Source of the DNA: Leptospira meyeri
GTDB taxonomy: Bacteria > Spirochaetota > Leptospiria > Leptospirales > Leptospiraceae
NCBI RefSeq assembly: GCF_004368965.1
Contig: NZ_SORO01000001.1
Span: 2,388,001 to 2,452,000, forward strand
DNA: 64,000 bases
Direction: 5' to 3'
Part shown: piece after piece, positions 44,869 to 53,645 of the stretch
Position numbering within the stretch: the first letter of the stretch is position 1
Layout of the letters: each line of letters opens with the position of its first letter
The notes under the pieces: generated by a model
Told to the model about the DNA's origin: nothing
Seen by the model: the letters and a program-made list of their open reading frames with translations, nothing else
Databases searched by the model: none
Program-made: the position numbers and the translations under genes

Positions 44869-45987
44869 CTAATGAGCTGCTAAGTTGAAACTTTTAAGTA
44901 TATTTTCACGAGATTCCACTTTGTATTTGATTACATCGTCATCGTGAACTTTACCAAGCCCTTCTAAAAGAATGATATCGTTTTCGGAAATCCCAGACTC
45001 TACAACAAATAGGTGAGGAATTTCATTTGCGATTTTGATCTCAGTGGCTTTGATTTTACCTTTCAGATTGACTATATAAACATAATGTTTATCTAAAACT
45101 TCGAAAGTTGCTTTCTGAGGAATGATCAATGCATCTTTCAGTTTTTCATGAACGACAACGTTGCCTGTTTCTCCATGGCGTAAAAGTCGTTCTGGATTGG
45201 AAAATGTGGCTCGAAACGGAATGGTTCCGGTTTCGCTATCGAATTCACCTTCGATTGTATCAGCGATTCCTTCATACTTAAAAAATTGATTATTTGCCAT
45301 TAAGAATTTTACTTTTAATGGTTTGTCGCTAGATTTCCTATCACTTGTAAAATTCAAGTAATCTTTTTCGGATACATTAAAGTAAACCCAGAGTTTGGAG
45401 ATATCAGAGATGGTTGTTAATAGTGTTCCTTCTTCTACCAAACTTCCCAAACGAACTTGGAATCGATCGGTAATTCCAGTAAACGGTGCCGTTACTGTTG
45501 CTAAGTTGAGATGGATTTGTGCCAAGTCCATTGCTGCTTTATTTTTTTTCAACCTAGCTTTGATTAATGACAACTCAGTTTGAGATACCACATTCTCTTT
45601 AAAAAGTTTTTCCGTGTTTTCAAATTCGATTGAAGTGGATTCATATTCGGCTTTTGCTTTTTCGTATTGAGCATTCACAAGCATAGGCATTACTTGAAAA
45701 AGTTTTTGGCCTTTTTTTACAACTTTTCCTTCATCCATATAGATATTGGTTAAGTATCCTTTTTCAAATGCTCTTATTTCTATGCGTTGAATGGCTTTTA
45801 CTTGTGCCACATAACTTTTTTCAATCGTTACATCTTGTTTCCAAGGGTAAGCCGCCATAAGTGAATTTTTTTCTTCATGGTTGTCTGAATGACAGTTTAC
45901 TAGAATAAAATTTAATAAGAATATACTAATGAAAAATATAGAAATTCTGTGGAAGTGTGAGCTTTTACGCTCTAAAAGAAATTTCAT
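44869..45987 (-). CDS. RND efflux periplasmic adaptor (membrane fusion protein)
   Basis: AcrA-like adaptor of 372 residues, anchored by a lipobox-like LVNC. Visible: hairpin start EIRAFEKGYLTNIYMDEGKVVKKGQKLFQV (biotinyl-lipoyl half), coiled-coil hairpin, TVTAPFTGITDRFQVRLGSLVEEG second half and beta-barrel. ATG 45987 with GAGGACACC before it is chosen; upstream ATG 46068 would give an unsuitable leader. Second gene of the efflux operon. Confidence 0.92.
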   Translation of the reverse strand: MKFLLERKSSHFHRISIFFISIFLLNFILVNCHSDNHEEKNSLMAAYPWKQDVTIEKSYVAQVKAIQRIEIRAFEKGYLTNIYMDEGKVVKKGQKLFQVMPMLVNAQYEKAKAEYESTSIEFENTEKLFKENVVSQTELSLIKARLKKNKAAMDLAQIHLNLATVTAPFTGITDRFQVRLGSLVEEGTLLTTISDISKLWVYFNVSEKDYLNFTSDRKSSDKPLKVKFLMANNQFFKYEGIADTIEGEFDSETGTIPFRATFSNPERLLRHGETGNVVVHEKLKDALIIPQKATFEVLDKHYVYIVNLKGKIKATEIKIANEIPHLFVVESGISENDIILLEGLGKVHDDDVIKYKVESRENILKSFNLAAH

Positions 45988-46082
45988 GGTGTCCTCACTT
46001 TGCGAAACGTTATGTTGCGACAAAAGAATTCGATCTAAGATCATCAGACTGCAAAGATATGCAGCCATCGAAGGAAAAGATG

Positions 46083-46439
46083 TTAGATGGAATAATAGGT
46101 AGGAGGTGCTCGGTTTTTCGGTTTTTCTAGGCTATCTGTGGAAACGGGACTTACAGAAAGCTTAGTAAGAGATTCAGAAAAATATTCAATTGGTAGTGGG
46201 ATGTAAAAAGATAAGGAAGAATAAATTTGACTTTGATGAAAAGAATCTAACCTGGCTTCTTCTTCATTTGGTTCGGAAATACTGCCATGAAAATTGTTAA
46301 AGTCGAATAAACTGAATGGATTATATGATTTTGTTTCGAGATGAGAGGTAAAACTAGTTGGATATCCTTCAGTGTTAGTACTGACGAATATTAGTGAGAA
46401 TAGTACGATAGCGAGTCTACTCACAATAGTCTTTTTCAT
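46083..46439 (-). CDS. small exported protein heading RND operon
   Basis: About 118 residues from ATG 46439: signal peptide (MKKTIVSRLAIVLFSLIFVS) and a Ser/Tyr/Pro-rich mature part with no recognised domain. It begins the efflux transcription unit and is 95 bp from the adaptor gene, so it may be an accessory periplasmic component. Confidence 0.6.
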   Translation of the reverse strand: MKKTIVSRLAIVLFSLIFVSTNTEGYPTSFTSHLETKSYNPFSLFDFNNFHGSISEPNEEEARLDSFHQSQIYSSLSFYIPLPIEYFSESLTKLSVSPVSTDSLEKPKNRAPPTYYSI

Positions 46440-46488
46440 TACCATAACCATCTACTGCCAGCGAATTCTCGAAAGAAGAATTGTCAAC

Positions 46489-46517
46489 AGTTTAAAACAA
46501 TTCTAAATCTTATACAA
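46489..46517 (-). promoter_or_regulatory. promoter of RND efflux operon
   Basis: On the minus strand TTGTAT (46512-46517), 17-base spacer, TAAACT (46489-46494), about 50 bases before the first gene. AATTCT/AGAATT inverted halves (46464-46482) in the leader could bind a regulator. Confidence 0.4.
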
Positions 46518-46559
46518 ATATTAGAAGTAAATTGGTTCGTTTTGTTACCGAAATTTTTT

Positions 46560-48188
46560 TTATTTTGCAAAAATAACAGCTTCATTTGGGAAAAGAAGCA
46601 AACCTCCAAGGTCCAACTCTTTTTCTAACTCAAAAGAGGATGATCGATTTGCAGAACTAAAAAGAATTTCACCTAGAATCCATTTTCGAGGATAAAAAAC
46701 TTTCTCTGGTTTTGAAGAAAAGTTTAAAAATATATATGTCTCTTCTTTTCCTTCTCTTCTCCTATAGTATAGCACTTGTTTGTCTGGACTCAAAAGAATT
46801 TTTAATTTGCCCTTTCTTAAAGACTTTCTATCTTTTCTTAGTTGGATCAGTTTTTTATAAGTGTAAAATAGAGAATTGGGATCGTCTTTCTGAGATTCCA
46901 CGTTAAGTGTTTGTGCATCCTCATACAATGGCAACCATGGTTTCCCTGTCGTAAAACCAGTTGTGTTGGTTCCGTCCCAAGGCATTGGTATTCGTTCTGG
47001 ATCGCGACCAGGATGGAAAGGCCAATATCGTTTTCCAACGGGGTCTTGGATTTTATTGTAAGGAACCTTTTGACGTTTCATTCCTATTTCTTCACCATAA
47101 TAAAGAAAAGGTGTTCCACGAAGCGTTAACATCATGCAGGCGGCCAACTTTGCTCTTGCGATCGTGTCGCTTCCTTTTTCATATCTTGTGATATGTCGTG
47201 GAAAATCATGGTTGGAGAGGGTGTAGTTTGGCCAATTGTCTTCTCCAAGAGCGGATTCAAAATCTTTTACAATTTGAAAGAATCGTTCCGCTTTCCAAGG
47301 AGAGAAGAGGAACATAAAATTAAAAGCAAGGTGTAATTCATCGTTACGTCCACAGTATGTTGCGGGTAAGAGAACATTTCCGGGAAAATCTTGCATAATC
47401 TCGCCAACAAACATGCGTCTTTCGGAATAAGAATCCAAAAGTTTACGCATCCGGCGAAGGATTCCATGCATTTCGGGACGATCACGATCATAAGCATGGA
47501 CTTGTTTGTCGTATGGTCTTGGCCCTTTCATAAAATAAGAGGCATTGTTTCGGAGGAATTCATCTTTTACATATAAGTTGACTACATCCAACCGAAATCC
47601 ATCGACTCCCATATCCAACCAATACTTCATCATTTTAAATATGGCATCTTCTACATCGGGATTACGCCAATTTAAATCAGGTTGTTCTTTGAGAAATGAA
47701 TGGAAATAGTATTCGCCAGTTCGTTTGTCATATTCCCAACCTGATCCACCAAATGCACCTAACCAATTATTTGGTGGACCGTTGTGTTTTGGTTCTTTCC
47801 AAATGTACCAATCCCTTTTCGGACTATTGACAGAAGATCTAGATTCAATAAACCAAGGATGTAAATGAGAAGTATGATTGACAACAAGATCCATGATGAT
47901 TCGAATTCCACGTTTGTGTGCTTCCTTTAATAAACGTTTGAAGGTTTGGATGTCTCCATAAACCGGATCAATTTCTTCATAATCAGAAATATCATAACCA
48001 AAATCAAACATAGGAGATGGGTATACCGGAGATAACCAAATGGCATCAATTCCAAGAGAATCCTTGGATCCTGCAAGATAATCCAAACGTTGTATGATTC
48101 CTTCTAAGTCTCCAATTCCATCTCCATTGGAATCTTGGAAACTACGTGGATAAATTTGATAGATGACTGCTTCTTTCCACCATGCCAT
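46560..48188 (-). CDS. GH13 alpha-glucosidase (oligo-1,6-glucosidase-like)
   Basis: A 542-residue cytoplasmic glycoside hydrolase acting on alpha-glucosides. Conserved regions in order: YQIYPRSFQDSNGDGIGDL, DLVVNH, GFRLDVVN with the nucleophile Asp (about 202), VGEIM with the acid/base Glu and SNHD with the stabilising Asp. QKVPYNK-type and KLIQLRKDRKSLRKG C-terminal region. Substrate (isomaltose, trehalose or sucrose) not resolvable. Ends adjacent to glnD upstream (1 bp gap). Confidence 0.93.
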   Translation of the reverse strand: MAWWKEAVIYQIYPRSFQDSNGDGIGDLEGIIQRLDYLAGSKDSLGIDAIWLSPVYPSPMFDFGYDISDYEEIDPVYGDIQTFKRLLKEAHKRGIRIIMDLVVNHTSHLHPWFIESRSSVNSPKRDWYIWKEPKHNGPPNNWLGAFGGSGWEYDKRTGEYYFHSFLKEQPDLNWRNPDVEDAIFKMMKYWLDMGVDGFRLDVVNLYVKDEFLRNNASYFMKGPRPYDKQVHAYDRDRPEMHGILRRMRKLLDSYSERRMFVGEIMQDFPGNVLLPATYCGRNDELHLAFNFMFLFSPWKAERFFQIVKDFESALGEDNWPNYTLSNHDFPRHITRYEKGSDTIARAKLAACMMLTLRGTPFLYYGEEIGMKRQKVPYNKIQDPVGKRYWPFHPGRDPERIPMPWDGTNTTGFTTGKPWLPLYEDAQTLNVESQKDDPNSLFYTYKKLIQLRKDRKSLRKGKLKILLSPDKQVLYYRRREGKEETYIFLNFSSKPEKVFYPRKWILGEILFSSANRSSSFELEKELDLGGLLLFPNEAVIFAK

Positions 48189-48189
48189 A

Positions 48190-50742
48190 TTAAAAATTAA
48201 TCTCCATGATACCTTGGTTTTCTTTTACTCTTGCAACCGAGAGGATTCTTTCTTTGATTGCTAAGAGTAACCCTGTATCCTCAATTTTTCTACCATTTTT
48301 AGTTTGAATATGAAAAGAGTCGTAAGCAAAATCTGCACTGGTAGAGATCCTGACAAAAATGACTTCTAATTCAAAATCAAGTAATGTTTTTAGAATTCGA
48401 TACACAAGTCCAATAGAATCGGGAACTCTGACTTCTAAAACAGAATAAGACTCAGAAATATCATTAGCGAATTTCACTAATTCTTCTACCATTCCATCCG
48501 GAATTTGTGGTAATGTTTTCCAAATATTTGTTGTGGAAGCTAGGTCTTCGATATTGGTTTTTCCTTCAATACATTCTGTTAAGGTCGATTCAATATCGGT
48601 AATTTGTTGTTCTGCAATTTCTCCACTACCATATTCATCCGTGATTTGTGCTTGTAAAATGAGTTGGTTTTCTTCTGTTCGGAAGAGCCGTAACCCCACC
48701 AAACTAAGTCCTAACGATGATATGGTTCCTGAAAGATACAGTAACATTTGTTTGTCTGGTTTTGCAAAGATGGATAAGGTGACAAAAGCAGGTTCTCTTT
48801 CGGTAATCATTCGAAAAGGTAATCCAGAACTTTGCCACTCATAAAGTAAACTGAAGTGCTGGAAAACACGTCTAGGTGTATTGTAGTTTAAGTAAGAAGA
48901 AGGTTTGATTTTCATTCCAAACTCTACAATGTGTTCGGATTGTTCTGCGGTGAGACCTTCTTTTTCAATTAAGTACGTTTCTAAAGTAGATTCGATTCGG
49001 TCTTGAGTATCAGTAAGATTTCCTTTTTTTTGTAAGTAGGTGAGAGTGGAACTAAAGAGAAAATGTAAGATTTCTTTTTTCCAATTAGTTAAGATCCCTT
49101 GGCCGACTGATTTTGTATCAATGATGGTAAGAACATATAAAAGTCTAAGAGTGTTTTCGTTAGAAAATTGTTTTGCAAAAGACGAAATGAGTTTGGGATC
49201 ATATATGTCTCGTTTGGATGATAACTCTGACATCACAATATGTTCGGCGACAAGAAATCGTAAAAGTTCTGTGTCTTCTTCTGACAATCGGAAACGTTCG
49301 GCAATGATGAGGGCAAGCTCTGCACCGTATTGGCTATGGTCACCTTCTTTTACTTTTCCCGCATCATGAATGAGAATTGCGAGTGCTAAAATTTCAATTT
49401 TTTCGCAAACATTGAATACATCTTGGACTTGTCTATCTTCCCATAAATCAGCAATCAAAACATCCAATTCTCTTAAAATCAAAAGTGTGTGTTCATCAAC
49501 TGTGTATTGGTGGTGGTAACTAAAAAGAGGAAAGTTTGTACAAGCTCCAAATTCAGGAATGAGTTTTCCGAGTATGTTACATTCATGCATCAGTGTGAGT
49601 GTATGACCGATTCGATTTTTTTTGCGTAACATTTCAAGAAAGGTATCTAAAACAGATTTTTGATTTTTAAAATCATCATCTAAAAAGTGAGATGCGAATC
49701 TAATTTGGTTTAAATCGATACGAGAAGGTTCTTCTTGGTTACTTTGCGATTCAGCAAAAAATTGAATGATGTCATCGTACAAACTGTCGGGATTTGAAAG
49801 TTCTTTTTGAATTCGTTTTTTGTTGAAATTTGTTTTTTCATCCAAATAAGTTCCGATGTAAAAATACACGTCTTTTTGAGCTTTATAAAATTGGCTCATA
49901 AAAGCCTCGAGAGTTTTGATTTCGTTTTTGGGACCAAATCCTAAAAACTCAGCAACTTCGGGTTGGAGTCCTAAATCCAATCGATCATTTTTTCTTCCAC
50001 TGATGATATGAAGTGCGGATCTTGTTAAGAGTAAAAAATCATAAGCTGATAGAAGTGTTAAACTATCCCCAATCAGATAAAAATCAAAAATTCCACCATC
50101 AGCAGAATCAGCCAGAGGATTGGTTTTTTCAATCCAATACATATGTTGGATATCACGAAGGCCCAAGGGATCTGTTTTGATATTTGGTTCGGAAAGTAAA
50201 ATGGGATTATAAGAATTAATGATTCGTTCTCGAAGGTAAGAAAGTTTCCATTCATTAAAAACTTTGATGGTTTTCTCTGGAATTTTTGCTAAAAATTCTG
50301 ATTTGTATTTTTGAAATAGAATTTCTGAACCTACAAGAAAACGTGAATCAAGAACTGCATGAAAGGTTTCGATTTGGTCTAAATATTGAAATGATTCTTT
50401 GATCGTGCGACAAGAATGTCCGACTTCCTTTTCATTGTTGTATAAGAATGTGTTAATTTTTGAAATGATCTCACCGAGGATTTTTTCTGATAATTTTCCA
50501 TCATGCAGATATAGGATGTCTATGTCAGAGTAGGGAGCAAGTTCCCTGCGACCATATCCACCCACCGCAATTAAACAAAGATGGTCTTTTATTGGGATTC
50601 CAGCCGACACCTCGTTGAAAAGAGTTCGAATCGACTCGTCGACAAGATTACTCAACTGGCGCGTGAACAATCGACCGGAAGCAACTGTTTTGGCTTTTGG
50701 AAATGTCCGTTGCAGTTTTGCCTTGAGTTCTGATTTCATCAT
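48190..50742 (-). CDS. glnD: PII uridylyltransferase / uridylyl-removing enzyme
   Basis: Nitrogen-status sensor that uridylylates PII. 850 residues. Nucleotidyltransferase core VGGYGRRELAPYSDIDILYL (about 60), HD domain HDAGKVKEGDHSQYGAELA (about 455) with H/HD ligands, and two C-terminal ACT domains (about 660-850; PAFVTLSIFAKPDKQML, VLEVRVPDSIGLVYRI) that sense glutamine. Complete domain set. ATG at 50742; downstream gene is GH13. Confidence 0.93.
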   Translation of the reverse strand: MMKSELKAKLQRTFPKAKTVASGRLFTRQLSNLVDESIRTLFNEVSAGIPIKDHLCLIAVGGYGRRELAPYSDIDILYLHDGKLSEKILGEIISKINTFLYNNEKEVGHSCRTIKESFQYLDQIETFHAVLDSRFLVGSEILFQKYKSEFLAKIPEKTIKVFNEWKLSYLRERIINSYNPILLSEPNIKTDPLGLRDIQHMYWIEKTNPLADSADGGIFDFYLIGDSLTLLSAYDFLLLTRSALHIISGRKNDRLDLGLQPEVAEFLGFGPKNEIKTLEAFMSQFYKAQKDVYFYIGTYLDEKTNFNKKRIQKELSNPDSLYDDIIQFFAESQSNQEEPSRIDLNQIRFASHFLDDDFKNQKSVLDTFLEMLRKKNRIGHTLTLMHECNILGKLIPEFGACTNFPLFSYHHQYTVDEHTLLILRELDVLIADLWEDRQVQDVFNVCEKIEILALAILIHDAGKVKEGDHSQYGAELALIIAERFRLSEEDTELLRFLVAEHIVMSELSSKRDIYDPKLISSFAKQFSNENTLRLLYVLTIIDTKSVGQGILTNWKKEILHFLFSSTLTYLQKKGNLTDTQDRIESTLETYLIEKEGLTAEQSEHIVEFGMKIKPSSYLNYNTPRRVFQHFSLLYEWQSSGLPFRMITEREPAFVTLSIFAKPDKQMLLYLSGTISSLGLSLVGLRLFRTEENQLILQAQITDEYGSGEIAEQQITDIESTLTECIEGKTNIEDLASTTNIWKTLPQIPDGMVEELVKFANDISESYSVLEVRVPDSIGLVYRILKTLLDFELEVIFVRISTSADFAYDSFHIQTKNGRKIEDTGLLLAIKERILSVARVKENQGIMEINF

Positions 50743-50780
50743 GTTAAGATGGGTTTCCTACCTTATTGGACAACTTTAAC

Positions 50781-51263
50781 ATGAATCCGAAGATTAAAAT
50801 CACAATTCAGTTTATTTTCAGCCATCTTTCAGCTTATCTACTGGTATCCGTCCCATATTTCCAGTTTGTTATGAAAGAATATTATGAGGGTGAAAACGCC
50901 GTATTCCCATTGTTCCTCATTACGGCAAATGATGGTGCGGCTTGGTCAAGAGCGATGTTCTGGTTGTTTCCGGCACTCATTTCACAAGCCATTCTTATGG
51001 TTAGTTTTGTGATTGTCATTTGGGATTGGTTTCGAATTCAAAGTTTCGGCAAACAGATGTTTGTATTGATTTGGATGAGAACAATCCTTGGAGGTCTAGC
51101 TACAATCTCTCCTGCTGTCGGTAGTTTGGAAGGAATGGTATTTTTGATTCCAGAAGTATCGATATCCATCCATCTCTATGTAGTCTTTGAAATCTTTTTG
51201 CAATCAATTGTGCACGCTGGGATTTTTCTTACATTAGTGAACCGCAGGAAACCAACCACATAG
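50781..51263 (+). CDS. hypothetical membrane protein
   Basis: About 160 residues with around four transmembrane helices (residues about 8-25, 55-78, 90-110, 125-150). No family recognised. ATG 50781 chosen over TTG 50766. Divergent from glnD. Confidence 0.65.
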   Translation: MNPKIKITIQFIFSHLSAYLLVSVPYFQFVMKEYYEGENAVFPLFLITANDGAAWSRAMFWLFPALISQAILMVSFVIVIWDWFRIQSFGKQMFVLIWMRTILGGLATISPAVGSLEGMVFLIPEVSISIHLYVVFEIFLQSIVHAGIFLTLVNRRKPTT

Positions 51264-51332
51264 AATGGCTAAAGTCTCATCAACATAAAAAATAAAATGA
51301 TATTTTGAAACTTTAAATTATAAAAATCATAA

Positions 51333-52589
51333 ATGAAACTGAGATCTTATTCTATGCACATTCACCAACTTCCATTTTTAAATACTTTTGGTACGAAATT
51401 ACTTTGTTTCCACAATAAACGAATTTTGATTCTCCTTATTGGAATGATTTACTTTTCCGCCAGTACTTTGTTTGCTGATGGATGGGAGTCTTCCCTGTGG
51501 AAAGATAAAACATACCGCAACCAAAGGGTATCCAGTGCAGATCCTACAAACGGTAATGATGATTTTATCAAAATTCCAAAGAAAAAAACTGTTACTATAG
51601 CAGAGATCAAAACAAGAGGAGTGATCAAACACATTTGGATGACCCTTGCCAGTAAAGATCCAATGGCCAGAAAAAATGTCGTGATTCGAATGTATTGGGA
51701 CAATCATCCTCATCCATCTGTAGAAGTTCCGTTAGGTGAATTCTTTGGACAAGGTTGGGGAGAAGAATACATTATGAATTCTGCCCCACTTGTGGCTGCT
51801 CCCAAAAAAGGAAAGTCTATGAATTCTTACTTTCCGATGCCCTTCGAATCAGGTGCGAAGATCGAAATTGAAAATGAATCGGACGAAGACATCAGTAATT
51901 TTTACTTTTACATTGATTATGAAGAATGGAAAGAACCGTTAAATTCTAATTTACGTTTCCATGCGCAGTGGAATCGAAATTCTACAAAACCTAACACAGC
52001 CAATGGGAAAGAAAACGAATGGGGACTTCTTGGTGAAACTGAAAAAACAGTTTTCAAAAAAGAAAATTACTTTAACGTTCTCGAAACAGAAGGTAAAGGC
52101 CAGTTTGTAGGCCTCAATTTGTATGTAGATTCTCCCACTCCGCTTTGGTATGGCGAAGGTGATGATTTGATTTTCATTGATGGGAATCAAACAGAAGCCA
52201 ATCTAAAGGGAACAGGAACGGAAGATGTTTTTAACACAGCTTGGTCACCAAAAGAAATCTTTATGCATCCTTATTTCGGATATCCACGAGTCTCTGATTC
52301 TGTTGGTTGGCTTGGTAGAACTCATTTGTATCGCTTTTGGGTGGAATCCCCCATTCGTTTTGAAAAAAATTTCCTATTCTTATTCGAGCATGGACATGCA
52401 AATTCCTTGACCTTAGATTTGATCGCTGTTGCCTATTGGTATCAAGGTCTGAATCCAAAACCATTGAAGGTTTTGCCGAAAAAAGAATTCCGTACCAACA
52501 AACCGGAAATTAATTTTCGTCATATCCACAAGTGGCGGGATTCATTCCGAAGCGAAAAAGGTTATGGGGAAATTTGGGGCAATGAATGA
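51333..52589 (+). CDS. DUF2961 (GH172-type) exported protein
   Basis: A 418-residue protein with a long N-terminal signal (cleavage after STLFA). DUF2961 hallmarks: GVIKHIWMTL, VEVPLGEFFGQGWG, IDGNQTEANLKGTGTEDVFNTAW and FEHGHAN. The family has been redefined as GH172, which includes difructose-dianhydride/fructofuranosidases and D-arabinofuranosidases; acidic residues in GTGTEDV and GEFFG lie where catalytic Glu residues occur. Substrate unknown. Probably periplasmic or secreted. Its end overlaps the diguanylate cyclase start (ATGA type). Confidence 0.85.
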   Translation: MKLRSYSMHIHQLPFLNTFGTKLLCFHNKRILILLIGMIYFSASTLFADGWESSLWKDKTYRNQRVSSADPTNGNDDFIKIPKKKTVTIAEIKTRGVIKHIWMTLASKDPMARKNVVIRMYWDNHPHPSVEVPLGEFFGQGWGEEYIMNSAPLVAAPKKGKSMNSYFPMPFESGAKIEIENESDEDISNFYFYIDYEEWKEPLNSNLRFHAQWNRNSTKPNTANGKENEWGLLGETEKTVFKKENYFNVLETEGKGQFVGLNLYVDSPTPLWYGEGDDLIFIDGNQTEANLKGTGTEDVFNTAWSPKEIFMHPYFGYPRVSDSVGWLGRTHLYRFWVESPIRFEKNFLFLFEHGHANSLTLDLIAVAYWYQGLNPKPLKVLPKKEFRTNKPEINFRHIHKWRDSFRSEKGYGEIWGNE

Positions 52590-53499
52590 GATTAATACGG
52601 ATGTGTTTGTTAGAGAAATTGTTTCTCAATCAATTGATGCAATTGTCGTTTTAGATACGAATAACAAAATACTATTTAGCAATTTAGCATTACAATCGTT
52701 AACTGGTTACTCGAAAGAAGAATTAGAACAAAAAACTTTTTCATTCCTCTTTCCTCCGAATGAAAAAGGCGAACAAAACTCAATTGAAACATTTGTTAGT
52801 TCCAAAGATTCGCATTATATTGCTGGATTTTTAAAGGAACTAGAGCTTGTCACCAAACCCAAAGGGACCATCCCTGTTGAGATCCGAGCTTTCACCATTC
52901 ATAATGATCATGAAATGTTTTATGCGGCCATCATTCGTGATGTCAGGGAACGTAGGCGTCTCGAAGAACAAAAAAATGTTCTCATCAATAGTTTGAGACG
53001 ATTGGCTTATATGGATGAATTGACAATGTTGCCAAACCGTCGTTCCTTTTCGGAAAGTTTGCAAAAAACTGTCGCCACGGTCAAACGTCGCAACCGGGAA
53101 TCCGTGTTAGCAGTTCTCGACATCGATCATTTCAAAGTCATCAACGATACCTATGGGCACGACATTGGGGATTTGGTTTTGAAAAAAATGGCCAATATCT
53201 TTGTGGATTGCCTCAGAGAAGAAGACACAGTGGGCAGGATTGGGGGAGAAGAGTTTGGTTGTATCCTCCCCGACACAACCACAGAAGGCGCAACCATCGT
53301 CCTTGACCGATTACGTGAATCGGTCGAAAACCATCGTTTTTTCATCTTCGATAACTATTACCTCAATATCACCTTAAGCATTGGGTATACCAAGGTTCAC
53401 CCCATCCAAAAGCCAGAGGAGATTTTGAAATTGGCGGACATTGCTCTCTACCAAGCGAAGAACCACGGACGTAACCAGATCCAAGTTTACCCCGTGTGA
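52582..53499 (+). CDS. PAS-GGDEF diguanylate cyclase
   Basis: About 305 residues: PAS domain (about 8-120; SIDAIVVLDTNNKILFSN, IRDVRERRRLEEQ) and GGDEF domain with LTMLPNRRSF, IDHFKVINDTYGHDIGD, active site RIGGEEFGCIL (about 225) and ALYQAKNHGRNQ. GGEEF is a functional form, so c-di-GMP synthesis is likely. The start ATG 52582 overlaps the DUF2961 stop (ATGAATGA); ATG 52564 is upstream in frame. Second c-di-GMP gene in the window. Confidence 0.9.
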   Translation: MNEINTDVFVREIVSQSIDAIVVLDTNNKILFSNLALQSLTGYSKEELEQKTFSFLFPPNEKGEQNSIETFVSSKDSHYIAGFLKELELVTKPKGTIPVEIRAFTIHNDHEMFYAAIIRDVRERRRLEEQKNVLINSLRRLAYMDELTMLPNRRSFSESLQKTVATVKRRNRESVLAVLDIDHFKVINDTYGHDIGDLVLKKMANIFVDCLREEDTVGRIGGEEFGCILPDTTTEGATIVLDRLRESVENHRFFIFDNYYLNITLSIGYTKVHPIQKPEEILKLADIALYQAKNHGRNQIQVYPV

Positions 53500-53502
53500 C
53501 AT

Positions 53503-53537
53503 AATTTTAGCAGATTCTGATAAACTCTGCTAAAATT
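53503..53537. terminator. terminator after diguanylate cyclase
   Basis: AATTTTAGCAGA (53503-53514) and TCTGCTAAAATT (53526-53537) are a perfect 12-bp inverted repeat with an 11-base loop, just after the stop and 24 bp before the hrcA promoter. It insulates the heat-shock operon. Confidence 0.65.
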
Positions 53538-53560
53538 CCAGACTCCAACCTTCTTCCTGC

Positions 53561-53589
53561 TTGACGAAAAAAACCCAAATCCGTAAACT
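53561..53589 (+). promoter_or_regulatory. promoter of hrcA operon
   Basis: TTGACG (53561-53566), 17-base spacer, TAAACT (53584-53589). CIRCE begins 12 bp after the -10, in the transcription start region. Confidence 0.65.
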
Positions 53590-53600
53590 TTAAGCATAGA

Positions 53601-53627
53601 TTAGCACTCTAATCATCAGAGTGCTAA
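53601..53627. promoter_or_regulatory. CIRCE operator
   Basis: TTAGCACTC (53601-53609), nine-base spacer, GAGTGCTAA (53619-53627), exactly the canonical HrcA-binding inverted repeat with no mismatch, 18 bp before the hrcA start. Confidence 0.97.
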
Positions 53628-53645
53628 AGGAAGTGCCAAAAGGAT

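Noticed and set aside
46482..46487. TTGACA on the minus strand as -35 of the RND operon
   Set aside because: No acceptable -10 at 16-18 bases; TTGTAT-N17-TAAACT is better.
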